Positions 8,671-19,380 of a stretch of DNA of 64,000 bases are shown piece after piece (position 1 is the stretch's first letter; every line of letters starts with the position of its first letter). The position numbers were made by a program, and so were the translations under genes. The notes under the pieces were generated by a model. That model searched no databases and was not told the origin of the DNA. It saw only the letters and a program-made list of their open reading frames with translations. This DNA is from Streptosporangium sandarakinum (GTDB lineage Bacteria; Actinomycetota; Actinomycetes; Streptosporangiales; Streptosporangiaceae). Where the stretch lies: positions 1,922,001 through 1,986,000 of the forward strand of contig NZ_JACCCO010000001.1 of NCBI RefSeq assembly GCF_013409935.1, in the 5' to 3' direction.

Positions 8671-9966
8671 ATGCAGTCCGACATCGACGCCCAGCTCAAC
8701 AACTTCTTTGAAGACACCCCCGCTCGGGAATTCGACGTGGTGCTCCGTGGCTATGACCGGCACCAGGTCCATGATCATCTAAAGCAGGTGGACGCCGAGC
8801 TGCGCCAGTCCAGGGAGCAGGTGCAGGGCCTGCAGCGCGACCTGGCCGACTCCCAGCGCCAGCTGCAGGAGCAGGAGCGCCCCACTTACTCCGGCCTGGG
8901 CGCGCGGATCGAGCAGCTGCTCCGGCTCGCCGAGGAGCAGGCCACCGAGCTGGTCCAGGCCGCCCGCTCCGAGGCCAACGAGATCAGGGCCGCGGCCAAG
9001 GTCGAGGCCGCCGACGTGCGCGCCGCCGCGGAGAACGAGGCGGCCGAGAAGCGTGCCCTGGCCACGCGCGAGGCCGACGAGATGCGCACCACCGCCGAGC
9101 GCGAGGCCGAGGAGATCCGCTCGACCGCCCGCCGCGAGGCCGACGAGTTGACCTCCACCACCGAGCGCGAGGTGGCCAAGCTGCGCGCCACCGCCGACCA
9201 CGAGGTGGCCGAGAAGCGCGCCGACGCCGAGCGTGAGATCGCCAAGCTGCGCACCACCACCGAGCGCGAGGTCGCCCAGCTGCGGGCCTCGACCAAGCGC
9301 GAGCGTGACGAGATCCTCACCACCGCCAAGCGCCAGGCCGACGAGATGCGCGCCCAGGCCCAGCGGATCCTGGAGGAGTCGGAGGCCAAGCGCGCCCAGG
9401 ACGAGGCCGAGTTCGAGATCCAGCTCGCCGCCCGGCGCGAGGAGGCCGAGCGCCAGGAGGCCGAGCGCCACGCCACCGCGCAGGCCAACACCCAGCGGAT
9501 GGTCTCCGAGGCCGAGCAGCGCGCCGCCACCGCCGAGCAGCGGGCCACCAAGGCCACCCAGCAGGCCGAGCAGACCCGCCGCGACGCCGACACCCACGCC
9601 AAGCAGCTGCTCGCCAACGCGCGCAAGAACGCCGACCAGCTCGTGGCCGAGGCGAAGACGAACGCCGAGACGATCGTCTCCGAGGCCAAGACCGAGGCCG
9701 AGCGGAGCCGTTCGGTCGCCCAGCGCCAGGTCGACGAGCTGACCCGGCAGCGCGACAGCATCACCAGCCACCTCGCGCAGCTGCGCCAGCTGCTTGGCGG
9801 CGCGCCGCTCCCGGCCGCCGACCCGGAGCCGGCGATCGCCCCGGCCCCGGCCAAGCCGGCCATCTCCGCCCCGGCCGAGACCCCGGCCGCGGCGCCTGCC
9901 CCGGCTCCGGCTCCGGCGTCCAGGACCGAGACCAAGGACGACGACGCCGAGTGGTGGCAGGAGTAG
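8671..9966 (+). CDS. DivIVA-domain, FilP/Scy-like filament-forming coiled-coil protein
   Basis: This 431-residue protein starts with a DivIVA-type membrane/pole-targeting segment (FDVVLRGYDRHQVHDHLKQV, 21-40). A short heptad coil follows, then PTYSGLGARIEQLLRLAEE (71-89), which resembles the same stretch of Streptomyces FilP. Thirteen uninterrupted 11-residue repeats follow (96-238), then more coiled coil to about 370. An Ala/Pro-rich linker leads to the acidic-aromatic end DDDAEWWQE. Such proteins organise hyphal tip growth and cell stiffness. Position beside mce matches filP/scy in Streptomyces, where two genes occur rather than one. The ATG at 8671 follows AGGA by 10 nt. Confidence 0.8.
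   Translation: MQSDIDAQLNNFFEDTPAREFDVVLRGYDRHQVHDHLKQVDAELRQSREQVQGLQRDLADSQRQLQEQERPTYSGLGARIEQLLRLAEEQATELVQAARSEANEIRAAAKVEAADVRAAAENEAAEKRALATREADEMRTTAEREAEEIRSTARREADELTSTTEREVAKLRATADHEVAEKRADAEREIAKLRTTTEREVAQLRASTKRERDEILTTAKRQADEMRAQAQRILEESEAKRAQDEAEFEIQLAARREEAERQEAERHATAQANTQRMVSEAEQRAATAEQRATKATQQAEQTRRDADTHAKQLLANARKNADQLVAEAKTNAETIVSEAKTEAERSRSVAQRQVDELTRQRDSITSHLAQLRQLLGGAPLPAADPEPAIAPAPAKPAISAPAETPAAAPAPAPAPASRTETKDDDAEWWQE
8956..9384 (+). repeat. 33-bp (11-codon) hendecad repeat, 13 units
   Basis: Residues 96-238 divide exactly into 11-mers such as TTAEREAEEIR, STTEREVAKLR, ADAEREIAKLR and TTTEREVAQLR with no register break. Eleven-residue periodicity favours a slightly right-handed or straight coil. 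Confidence 0.85.
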
Positions 9967-10003
9967 GGGGACGCTGATCGGGAGGCGTTGAGACGGCTGA
10001 TCC

Positions 10004-10041
10004 GAGGAGCCCGGCGATCCGTGTGGATCGCCGGGCTCCTC
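10004..10041 (+). terminator. Strong intrinsic terminator of the coiled-coil gene
   Basis: A perfect 17-bp stem (GAGGAGCCCGGCGATCC) with a GTGT loop is followed by a pyrimidine-rich tail, 38 nt after the stop. Confidence 0.9.
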
Positions 10042-10129
10042 TTCGTCTTCCGGGGTCCCCGCGTCCCCGGTCCTCGCGCTCCCGCCCGGTCACCGTCCCC
10101 GGGTCCGTGTTCCCGGGACCGGTTCGCGC

Positions 10130-10921
10130 TCAGCCGCCGAGCTGCGCCCGCCCCGCCAGCTCGGCGATGAAGCCCGCCAGCGCGCGGTTGAACGCCTCCG
10201 GCTGCTCGACCGCGCTCAGGTGACCGGCCTTCTCGATCACGGCCAGCCGTCCGTCGGGCACCGCCTCGACCATCGCCTCGGCGTCGCCCCGCGGGGTGAG
10301 GCCGTCCTCCTCCCCCACCAGCACCAGCGCGGGCACCTTGAGCCCGCGCAGGGTGTCGAAGGAGTCGGGGCGGGCCGCCATGGCCCGCTGGGCCCACGCC
10401 ACCGCCCGCGGCGGGGCCGACTGGACCAGCCCGCGCACCCTGCCGTACACCATCGCCCGGCGCTCGGCGGTGGTCCGCCCGACCAGCGGCGGGAGGACCT
10501 CCTCCAGGAGTACGGCGGAGCCGTCCTCGACCACGGCGGCGGCGATGCGCTCGCGGTTCGCCCGGGCCTGGTCGGGGTCGGCGCTCGCCTTGGTGTCGGC
10601 GAGGACGACCCCCATCAGCCGGTCGGGGTGACGGCGGCACAGGGCCATCGTCACGTAGCCGCCCATGGACAGCCCCCCGACGACGGCCCGATCGACGCCC
10701 TCGCGGTCGAGCGTCCGCGCGACGTCATCGGCCATCACGTCGAGGGAGGGCTCCTCGTCGCCGAGCACCGAACCGCCGAAGCCGCGCAGGTCGGGGGTGA
10801 TGACCTTGCAGAGTGCGGACAGGCCCTCGCGCTGGGCCAGCCACATGGCAGAGGACAGGGGGAACGCATGCAGCAGGACGACCGGAACTCCTTCGCCCGC
10901 CGACCGGGTGTACAGATGCAC
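10130..10921 (-). CDS. Alpha/beta-fold hydrolase (PcaD-like)
   Basis: This 263-residue hydrolase has the oxyanion HAFPLSSAMW motif, nucleophile elbow GLSMGGY, an acid strand around LVLVGEEDGLTPRGDAEAM, and catalytic His in IEKAGHLSAVEQP. It resembles 3-oxoadipate enol-lactonase-type esterases, but the substrate cannot be inferred. The GTG at 10921 is preferred: TACCGT lies 6 nt upstream and no Shine-Dalgarno exists. An ATG at 10978 would add 19 unrelated residues. Confidence 0.82.
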   Translation of the reverse strand: MHLYTRSAGEGVPVVLLHAFPLSSAMWLAQREGLSALCKVITPDLRGFGGSVLGDEEPSLDVMADDVARTLDREGVDRAVVGGLSMGGYVTMALCRRHPDRLMGVVLADTKASADPDQARANRERIAAAVVEDGSAVLLEEVLPPLVGRTTAERRAMVYGRVRGLVQSAPPRAVAWAQRAMAARPDSFDTLRGLKVPALVLVGEEDGLTPRGDAEAMVEAVPDGRLAVIEKAGHLSAVEQPEAFNRALAGFIAELAGRAQLGG

Positions 10922-10927
10922 AGATCC

Positions 10928-10933
10928 ACGGTA
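10928..10933 (-). promoter_or_regulatory. -10 box of leaderless hydrolase transcript
   Basis: TACCGT, 6 nt before the GTG at 10921, identical in sequence and spacing to the marR box. Confidence 0.45.
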
Positions 10934-11092
10934 GTCGCGCGTTCCGGATCTGACATCCCTTGACGCGCGAAGCGGCATGGCCGGGATCGCCGCGCCGGCC
11001 CGTATCGGCGCTGCCGGCCGTCCGGGCGGCCGCGCCGCCCCGTGTCCCGGGGCGGGCCGCACCGGCCGGGCGACCACGCCGGCCGGGCCGGG

Positions 11093-11806
11093 CTACGACT
11101 CGGGGATCTCGGTGGGCAGGGGGTGCGCGGCCGGGTTCACCCGCCGGACGATCTCGTTGAGGACGATCCGTACGTACGGCTCGCCGACCCACAGGTGCTT
11201 GGCGCCGTCCACCCCGACGACCTCGGCCTGGGGCACCCGGGCGAAACGCTCGCGGGCCTCGGCCGGCCGCAGGTAGTCGTCGAACTCGGGGACCAGCGCG
11301 GTCAGCGGCCGGCCGAACTCCGCCCAGCCGTCGAGGTCGGCGTCGGTGGCCCGGTGCAGCGGCGGGGAGAGGAGGATCGCCCCCTCCACCAGCGGGTCGC
11401 GGCCCCACTTCAGCGCCAGCTCGGTGCCGAAGGACCAGCCCACCAGCCAGGCCCGGGGCAGGTCGTGGAACTCGGCGTACTCCAGCGCGGCGGCGACGTC
11501 GAGGCGCTCGTCCTCACCGTTGCCGAAGGCCCCCTGGGAGGTGCCCCGGTCGGAGGTGGTGCCGCGCGTGTTGAACCGCAGCACGGCGAGGTCCGCCAGC
11601 GCGGGCAGCCGGTTGGCCGCCTTCTTGAGGACGTGGCTGTCCATCATGCCGCCGTGCGTGGGCAGCGGGTGCAGGCAGACCAGCGTGGCGGCCGGGGGCC
11701 GGTCCGCCGGGAGGGCCAGCTCTCCGACGAGCGTCAGCCCGTCGGCGGTGACCAGCTCGATCGGCTCCCTGCGCGCGGGCAGCACCGTGGAGGCCCGGAT
11801 CTCCAT
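11093..11806 (-). CDS. Alpha/beta hydrolase (dienelactone-hydrolase/KANL3-TEX30-like)
   Basis: This 237-residue cytosolic hydrolase shows HPLPTHGGMMDSHVL after strand 3, VLRFNTRGTTSDRG, the nucleophile elbow GWSFGTEL, and a late GAKHLWVGEP with the catalytic His. It belongs to the short alpha/beta hydrolases related to dienelactone hydrolases. The physiological substrate is unknown. GAGGAA lies 5 nt before the ATG at 11806. It is not closely related to the preceding hydrolase, so this is not a recent tandem duplication. Confidence 0.8.
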   Translation of the reverse strand: MEIRASTVLPARREPIELVTADGLTLVGELALPADRPPAATLVCLHPLPTHGGMMDSHVLKKAANRLPALADLAVLRFNTRGTTSDRGTSQGAFGNGEDERLDVAAALEYAEFHDLPRAWLVGWSFGTELALKWGRDPLVEGAILLSPPLHRATDADLDGWAEFGRPLTALVPEFDDYLRPAEARERFARVPQAEVVGVDGAKHLWVGEPYVRIVLNEIVRRVNPAAHPLPTEIPES

Positions 11807-11873
11807 GTGTTCCTCACTTCGTGACGTCGTGTCGTGGCCGGCGCCGGCGGGCACGGAACCGTACGGTCGCCGT

Positions 11874-11891
11874 CGGCGCCCTTCGGCGCCG
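11874..11891 (-). terminator. Hairpin downstream of zinc-ribbon gene
   Basis: A 7-bp stem CGGCGCC with loop CTTC lies 30 nt past the stop of the zinc-ribbon gene. Two CCGTACGG palindromes flank it (11859, 11895). Confidence 0.5.
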
Positions 11892-11920
11892 GGACCGTAC
11901 GGCGGCCCTCCGGCAGCCTT

Positions 11921-12265
11921 TCAGTATCTGGTCCGGCCCGGCCCGCGCCTGGTCCGGTGGCGCCAGCACGCGGTGTGCCAGTGCCTGCGCTCGTCCTCCC
12001 CGCCGGTCCAGGCGGGCCAGCTCACCAGGTGCGGCAGGCCGGACCTGATCTCCTGGTCGCAGCCTGGGCAGCGGTAGGTCTTGTCCGCCCCGGCTCCGGT
12101 GACCCGCCGTACGTGCCAGTCGCCGTCCGGCCACTCCTCGACCTGGTCGACACCGGCGACGAACATCCCCACGGGGCGGGAGGACGGCGGCCGACCGGAG
12201 CCTCCGCGCCCGCCGCGTCCGTCGCGGGCGAAGGGGTCCTTGCGGCGGGACCGGCGGGGGCTCAT
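11921..12265 (-). CDS. Small zinc-ribbon protein (often labelled ATP/GTP-binding protein)
   Basis: This 114-residue protein has a basic start ([16 protein letters not shown]), a linker, and a domain with [21 protein letters not shown] and [10 protein letters not shown]. Those cysteines and histidines form a plausible zinc site. Homologs of this size occur in streptomycetes and are annotated as ATP/GTP-binding, but no nucleotide motif is visible here. Its ATG overlaps the stop of a 45-codon upstream frame. It precedes nucS divergently, a pairing I recall from other actinobacteria; any role in DNA repair is inference. Confidence 0.7.
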   Translation of the reverse strand: MSPRRSRRKDPFARDGRGGRGGSGRPPSSRPVGMFVAGVDQVEEWPDGDWHVRRVTGAGADKTYRCPGCDQEIRSGLPHLVSWPAWTGGEDERRHWHTACWRHRTRRGPGRTRY

Positions 12266-12399
12266 GGCAGGTCGCGGGTGCTCCGCGCCCCGGCCGTGAC
12301 GAGGCGGCCGGGCGGCGGCGCGGGGGCGAGGACCTCGGCGGCCACGGCGCTCGTCGCGCCGGGGGCGGCCGCTCCGGCCCGGTCGAAGCTGCGCGTCAT
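12262..12399 (-). CDS. Possible 45-aa leader ORF coupled to the zinc-ribbon gene
   Basis: ATG at 12399, with GGGAG about 10 nt upstream, opens [20 protein letters not shown] and ends with a TGA overlapping the next ATG by ATGA. It is Ala/Pro-rich with no recognised domain. Coupling geometry is the main support. Confidence 0.35.
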   Translation of the reverse strand: MTRSFDRAGAAAPGATSAVAAEVLAPAPPPGRLVTAGARSTRDLP

Positions 12400-12515
12400 G
12401 CCGACCAGTCTCCCAGAGGTCTCCCGCTCTCCCCAAAACCACCCCAAAACCAGCTCAACGTCGGTGCAGGTCACCGGATCCGCGGGCTCGGCCACCGGCA
12501 CCGGTGTTCCGGCGG

Positions 12516-12521
12516 TAAGGT
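12516..12521 (+). promoter_or_regulatory. -10 box of nucS, probably leaderless
   Basis: TAAGGT lies 8 nt before the nucS ATG at 12530, and the intervening TGGCCCCC is not a ribosome site. Confidence 0.5.
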
Positions 12522-12529
12522 TGGCCCCC

Positions 12530-13189
12530 ATGCGGCTGGTCATCGCGCGATGCAGTGTGGATTACGTCGGGAAGCTCACCGCTCATCTTCCGATGGCACC
12601 GAGGCTCATCCTCATCAAGGCGGACGGCAGTGTGTCCGTGCACGCCGACGACAGGGCGTTCAAACCGCTCAACTGGATGAACCCGCCGTGCCGGCTCCGC
12701 GAGGAGGAGGGCACCTGGACGGTGACCCACGGCAAGAGCGGCGAGAAGCTCGTCCTCACCATGGAGGAGATCCTCCACGACTCCACCCACGAGCTGGGCG
12801 TCGATCCGGGCCTGATCAAGGACGGTGTCGAGGCCCACCTGCAGGAGCTGCTGGCCGAGCACATCACCACGCTCGGCGCGGGCTGGACGCTGGTCCGCCG
12901 TGAGTACATGACGGCGATCGGGCCGGTGGACATCCTGTGCCGCGACCACGAGGGCGCGACCGTGGCCGTGGAGCTCAAGCGCCGCGCGGGCATCGACGCC
13001 GTGGAGCAGCTGACGCGCTACCTGGAGCTGATGAACCGCGACCCGCTGCTCGCCCCCGTCGCCGGCGTCCTGGCGGCCCAGGCCATCGCGCCGCAGGCCA
13101 GGACGCTCGCCGAGGACCGCGGCATCCGCTGCGTCACCCTCGACTACGACGCGCTGCGGGGCATCGAGCGCACCGACACGCTGTTCTGA
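12530..13189 (+). CDS. nucS: Mismatch-specific endonuclease NucS/EndoMS
   Basis: NucS replaces MutS/MutL mismatch repair in actinobacteria, cutting both strands at mismatches together with the sliding clamp. The 219-residue length is standard. The N-terminal dimerisation/DNA-binding domain begins [20 protein letters not shown]. The RecB-like nuclease carries PVDILCRD (catalytic Asp) and VAVELKRR (Glu-x-Lys), followed by QLTRYLE. The C-terminal end TLF may be a clamp-contact tail. It is likely translated from a leaderless transcript. Its presence fits an organism without MutS/MutL. Confidence 0.95.
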   Translation: MRLVIARCSVDYVGKLTAHLPMAPRLILIKADGSVSVHADDRAFKPLNWMNPPCRLREEEGTWTVTHGKSGEKLVLTMEEILHDSTHELGVDPGLIKDGVEAHLQELLAEHITTLGAGWTLVRREYMTAIGPVDILCRDHEGATVAVELKRRAGIDAVEQLTRYLELMNRDPLLAPVAGVLAAQAIAPQARTLAEDRGIRCVTLDYDALRGIERTDTLF

Positions 13190-13399
13190 ACGGCTCCCCG
13201 CCCTCCGGGCGTCCTCCGGGCCGGGAGGCGCGGCGCGTCCCGGGGTGGACAGAAGGGGGTGACGAGTGGGTCCGGCGCTCTTCCGTCACCCTCCCGCCGC
13301 CGACCGCTTTCCGGGAGTCCCGGGGCCGGCGGCTTTCGGGGGGTCACGGAACCGGCCGGTTTTCCAGAGTCACGGAACCGGCGGTTTCCCGGGAGCCAC

Positions 13400-13416
13400 A
13401 AGGCCGTACGGCTTTT
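13400..13416 (+). terminator. Short hairpin with U-tract
   Basis: AAGGCCGT/ACGGCTTT forms an 8-bp stem (one wobble pair) ending in TTTT, downstream of nucS. Confidence 0.45.
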
Positions 13417-13508
13417 CGGACCGCCCCGAACCCCATTTACGGAACTCCGTATGACCACCCAGAATGAAAAACCTCCCCACTTTCTCCATCCCGGCCTCCC
13501 GGAGCGTT

Positions 13509-13522
13509 TGACCGGCCGGTCA
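13509..13522. promoter_or_regulatory. TetR-type operator candidate
   Basis: TGACCGGCCGGTCA is a perfect 14-bp palindrome 160 nt upstream of the tetR start, typical in form for TetR-family operators. Confidence 0.5.
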
Positions 13523-13548
13523 GATCCCTGACCTTCTTACATGGACGC

Positions 13549-13567
13549 CAGAACATGTGACGTTCTG
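13549..13567. promoter_or_regulatory. Inverted repeat CAGAAC-N7-GTTCTG
   Basis: Six-base arms are spaced by seven bases in the AT-rich tetR upstream region. It is a second candidate operator or a promoter-associated element. Confidence 0.35.
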
Positions 13568-13683
13568 ACTCTTCCAGAAAAACGGATCTTGCACCCATAA
13601 TGGTGGATTCTGGGGCCATAATTTTGGGGTGGAAGTGATAAAGCGATGATTTGTCAAGCTCACGACAACGCCGGGAGCTTGAC

Positions 13684-14298
13684 GTGAATGGACGGCCCTA
13701 TCGGGGAATGTCATCCGAGGAGCGGCTGGCGGACCGCCGGGAACGCCTGATGGCCGCGGCGTACACGCTCTACTGCGATCCCGGTTTCCCGGAGACGACG
13801 ATCGAGCGGCTGTGCGCCGCCGCGCGCATCTCGAACCGTGCCTTCTACGAGTGCTTCTCCGGACGCGACGAGCTGATGGAGGCCGTACACGACCGGTGCG
13901 TGCAGGAGTCGCTGGCGTCGGTGGCGAAGTCCGTCGCGCAGGCCCCCGACTCGCTGCTCGAACGGATCAGGGCGGGCATCGGCGGATACATCGGTTTCGT
14001 CACCGAGGACAGGCGGCGGGCCCGCCTCATGCATCTGGAGGTACGGCGGGCCGGCGGCTGCCTCACCAAGGCACGCGAGCAGGCCCTGGCGGGCTTCTTC
14101 GAGGCCGTAGAGATCATCGGTCCCGGTGACCCCGCCCTGGCGGGCCCGGCCGGGATCGACCGGCGGCTGCTGGCCCTCGGGGTCATCGGAGCCATCCAGG
14201 AGCTGCTCACCGAATGGGTGCTGGCCGACGACCCGCCCGAGGTGGACCACCTGATCGACGCCGCCGTGCACGTCTTCCACCGGTCCTTCGTGGCATGA
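13684..14298 (+). CDS. TetR/AcrR-family transcriptional regulator
   Basis: This 204-residue protein has an N-terminal helix-turn-helix (RERLMAAAYTLYCDPGFPETTIERLCAAARISNRAFYECFSGRDELMEAV, given in motif form) and an all-helical ligand domain. The GTG at 13684 is chosen because CGGGAG lies 6 nt upstream; a TTG at 13651 lacks a ribosome site. It has no divergent partner, so it may mainly control itself through the palindromes upstream, or distant genes. Effector unknown. Confidence 0.85.
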   Translation: MNGRPYRGMSSEERLADRRERLMAAAYTLYCDPGFPETTIERLCAAARISNRAFYECFSGRDELMEAVHDRCVQESLASVAKSVAQAPDSLLERIRAGIGGYIGFVTEDRRRARLMHLEVRRAGGCLTKAREQALAGFFEAVEIIGPGDPALAGPAGIDRRLLALGVIGAIQELLTEWVLADDPPEVDHLIDAAVHVFHRSFVA

Positions 14299-14330
14299 GG
14301 GGGGCGCACCGCCCGGTGGCGCCGCGGGAG

Positions 14331-14347
14331 CCGGGATCGTTTCCCGG
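14331..14347. terminator. Weak hairpin between convergent tetR and STAS genes
   Basis: A 6-bp stem CCGGGA with loop TCGTT lies in the 76-nt gap. Confidence 0.35.
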
Positions 14348-14374
14348 AGGTCCGGGATCCGGGGTCGCGGTGGA

Positions 14375-14692
14375 TCAGGCGACCGCGCCCACCGGGAGCT
14401 CGACGGTGAGCACCCGGTTGAGCCGGGTCACCGCCAGCACGCGCATGACCCTGGGCGGCACCCGGCGCAGGATGAGCCGGCGCCCGGCGGCCACCGCGCG
14501 CCGGTGCGTGCCGACCAGCACTCCCAGGCCGGTGGCGTCGATCATCTCCAGGCCGGAGAGGTCGACGATCAGGTCGCCCTGCCCGGTGTCGACGGCCTCG
14601 TGCAGCCGCGGGCGCACCTCGGCGACGGTGCCCACGTCGAGACGGTTCCCGATGTCGACCACCTGTGCTTCGGGGTTCTCAGCGACGCGCAT
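14375..14692 (-). CDS. STAS-domain anti-sigma factor antagonist-like protein
   Basis: This 105-residue single-domain protein has the strand-helix pattern of SpoIIAA-like antagonists. The motif DLSGLEMIDATGLGVLVG places Thr where many homologs have the phosphorylatable Ser. Partner-switching control of a sigma factor by an anti-sigma kinase is the family role; no kinase or sigma gene is adjacent. GGAGGAGG lies directly upstream of the ATG at 14692. A trailing IVDLS...LLVGT core and a basic RRVPPRVMRVL region are normal for the family. Confidence 0.82.
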   Translation of the reverse strand: MRVAENPEAQVVDIGNRLDVGTVAEVRPRLHEAVDTGQGDLIVDLSGLEMIDATGLGVLVGTHRRAVAAGRRLILRRVPPRVMRVLAVTRLNRVLTVELPVGAVA

Positions 14693-14871
14693 GCCTCCTC
14701 CTCCTCAGATCCGGCCGTGGGGCGCGGGCCGGACACGACCGCGGCACGTGAACGCGGCGGGCGGTCACATGGTGCGGGTTTGCTGATGCCGGACTGTGGG
14801 ACGACGGGACCCCCTCGCGGACCTCTGGCTCTCAGAGGACGGCCTGCCCCGGGGAGGGGAAAAGATTCTGC

Positions 14872-15335
14872 TCAGAGCCAACCTTTTTCCTGGGCGACCC
14901 GGATGGCCGTGATCCTGTTGGGGGCGCCGAGCTTGGTGATGGCGGCGGACAGGTAGTTGCGGACCGTTCCCTCGGTGAGGTGATCTCCCCGGCCTGCGCG
15001 CCCTGGGCCGCGAGGGCGAGGGCGTCGCGCTCCCGGGCGGTGAGCGGGCTCTCCCCCGCCATCATCGCCGGGGCGGCCGGCTCCGGGTCGAGGCCGAGCA
15101 CCCGGACCGTGCCGCCGGAGGCGGGGCGGAACCCCTCCAGGACCTCCGTCGTGGTGGTCTTGCCCGCGCCGTTGGTGCCGAGCAGGGCGAAGATCTCGCC
15201 CCTGGCGACGGTGAAGGAGACGTCGCGCACGGCTTCGAAGCCGCCGTATCTCTGCCGGAGACCGCCGACCTCGATGACGTCGTCGAGGCCGGCGGTCGCG
15301 GTGTCCGCAACGTCCGTGAGCTGCCGTGCTTCCAT
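14872..15335 (-). pseudogene. Chimeric remnant: ABC transporter ATPase N-terminus fused to LuxR response-regulator C-terminus
   Basis: The reading frame from the ATG at 15335 starts like a drug-type ABC ATPase: VIEVGGLRQRYGGFEAVRDV, Walker A LLGTNGAGKTTTTEVLEGF, then VRVLGLDPE. It stops resembling one after about 85 residues. At about 15060 it continues in frame with GESPLTARERDALALAAQG, the start of a LuxR helix-turn-helix. Near 14980 about five codons are missing and the frame shifts; the rest, LTEGTVRNYLSAAITKLG to VAQEKGWL and TGA at 14872, reads in another frame. A deletion between an ABC-permease-kinase-regulator operon's first and last genes would produce this. It cannot make a working ATPase or regulator. 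Confidence 0.85.
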
Positions 15336-15430
15336 GGCGACAATCCTGGCTTTTCGCTCTTTCGCCAGGTAGTCGCCGTTATCACCGGACGATCCGGCTT
15401 CTGTCAGCTCCGGGAGATGACAAATGCCAG

Positions 15431-18613
<3,183 letters not shown>

Positions 18614-18619
18614 TTCCCC

Positions 18620-18625
18620 AGCATA
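18620..18625 (-). promoter_or_regulatory. -10 box of tricorn gene, probably leaderless
   Basis: TATGCT is 6 nt before the ATG at 18613; the GGGGAA between is too close to serve as a ribosome site. Confidence 0.5.
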
Positions 18626-18665
18626 TTGTCCGCTATGCAGGAGATCGTAGAGGTTTTCCGGTCGC

Positions 18666-18671
18666 TACGCT
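18666..18671 (+). promoter_or_regulatory. -10 box of adenosyltransferase gene, probably leaderless
   Basis: TACGCT is 7 nt before the ATG at 18679 with GAACCCC between, so transcription should start at or next to the A of ATG. Confidence 0.5.
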
Positions 18672-18678
18672 GAACCCC

Positions 18679-19269
18679 ATGACGCGAGCTGACAGGGACA
18701 AGCCGGTGGTGCTGTCCAAGATCTACACCCGGACCGGCGACGACGGCACGACCGCTCTCGGAGACATGAGCCGCACCCACAAGACCGATCCCCGGCTGGC
18801 CGCCTACGCCGACGTCGAGGAGGCCAACGCGGCGATCGGCGTGGCCCTGGCGACCGGCGCCCTCGACGAGGACGTCGCGGTGGTCCTCGGCCGGATCCAG
18901 AACGAGCTGTTCGACGTCGGCGCCGACCTGTGCACCCCGGTCACCGAGAACCCCGAGTTCCCGCCGCTGCGCGTCGAGCCCTCCTACGTCGAATGGCTGG
19001 AGGAGCGCTGCGACGAGTTCAACGAGCGCCTCAAGCCGCTGCGCAGCTTCATCCTGCCGGGCGGCACCCCCGCCGTCGCCCAGCTCCACGTGGCCCGCAC
19101 GGTCGTACGGCGGGCCGAGCGGACCGTCTGGGCGGCCCTTTCGGACCACGACGACGTCAACCCGCTGACCGCCAAGTACCTCAACCGGCTGAGCGACCTG
19201 ATGTTCATCCTGTGCCGCGTCGCCGCCCACGGCGACGAGATCCTCTGGAAGCCCGGCGGCACCCGCTGA
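18679..19269 (+). CDS. PduO-type cob(I)alamin adenosyltransferase
   Basis: This 196-residue enzyme transfers adenosyl from ATP to cob(I)alamin, giving the coenzyme used by acyl-CoA mutases. Signature motifs are IYTRTGDDGTTALGD at the N-terminus, YADVEEANAAIGVA, the VRRAERTVWAL arginine motif, and YLNRLSDLMFILCR at the C-terminus, all in family order and length. The function fits the nearby isobutyryl-CoA mutase, MeaB and epimerase genes. The gene is divergent from tricorn across 65 nt. Confidence 0.95.
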   Translation: MTRADRDKPVVLSKIYTRTGDDGTTALGDMSRTHKTDPRLAAYADVEEANAAIGVALATGALDEDVAVVLGRIQNELFDVGADLCTPVTENPEFPPLRVEPSYVEWLEERCDEFNERLKPLRSFILPGGTPAVAQLHVARTVVRRAERTVWAALSDHDDVNPLTAKYLNRLSDLMFILCRVAAHGDEILWKPGGTR

Positions 19270-19380
19270 CGGCCCCGGCGGCGCGGGCGCGGGCCGGAAC
19301 CCGGCCGCGACCGCAACGCCGGACTCAGGCGTCAACGGTGGGTTCGCGCCGCCGCGCGGAACCCGGCCCCTACCCGCCGC

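Larger units (their letters stand above)
13190..13683. other. nucS-tetR intergenic region, lower GC in its right half
   Basis: This 494-bp region holds a small terminator, two copies of GTCACGGAACCGGC (about 13340 and 13369), a TetR-type palindrome (13509-13522) and a CAGAAC/GTTCTG inverted repeat. From 13530 to 13660 it is notably AT-rich, with two CCATAAT motifs, one of which may be the tetR -10 box. No gene is seen. Confidence 0.6.

Noticed and set aside
19270..19380. Terminator between the adenosyltransferase and the ABC membrane subunit
   Set aside because: Only a 6-bp GGCCGG/CCGGCC stem could be formed, too weak to call.
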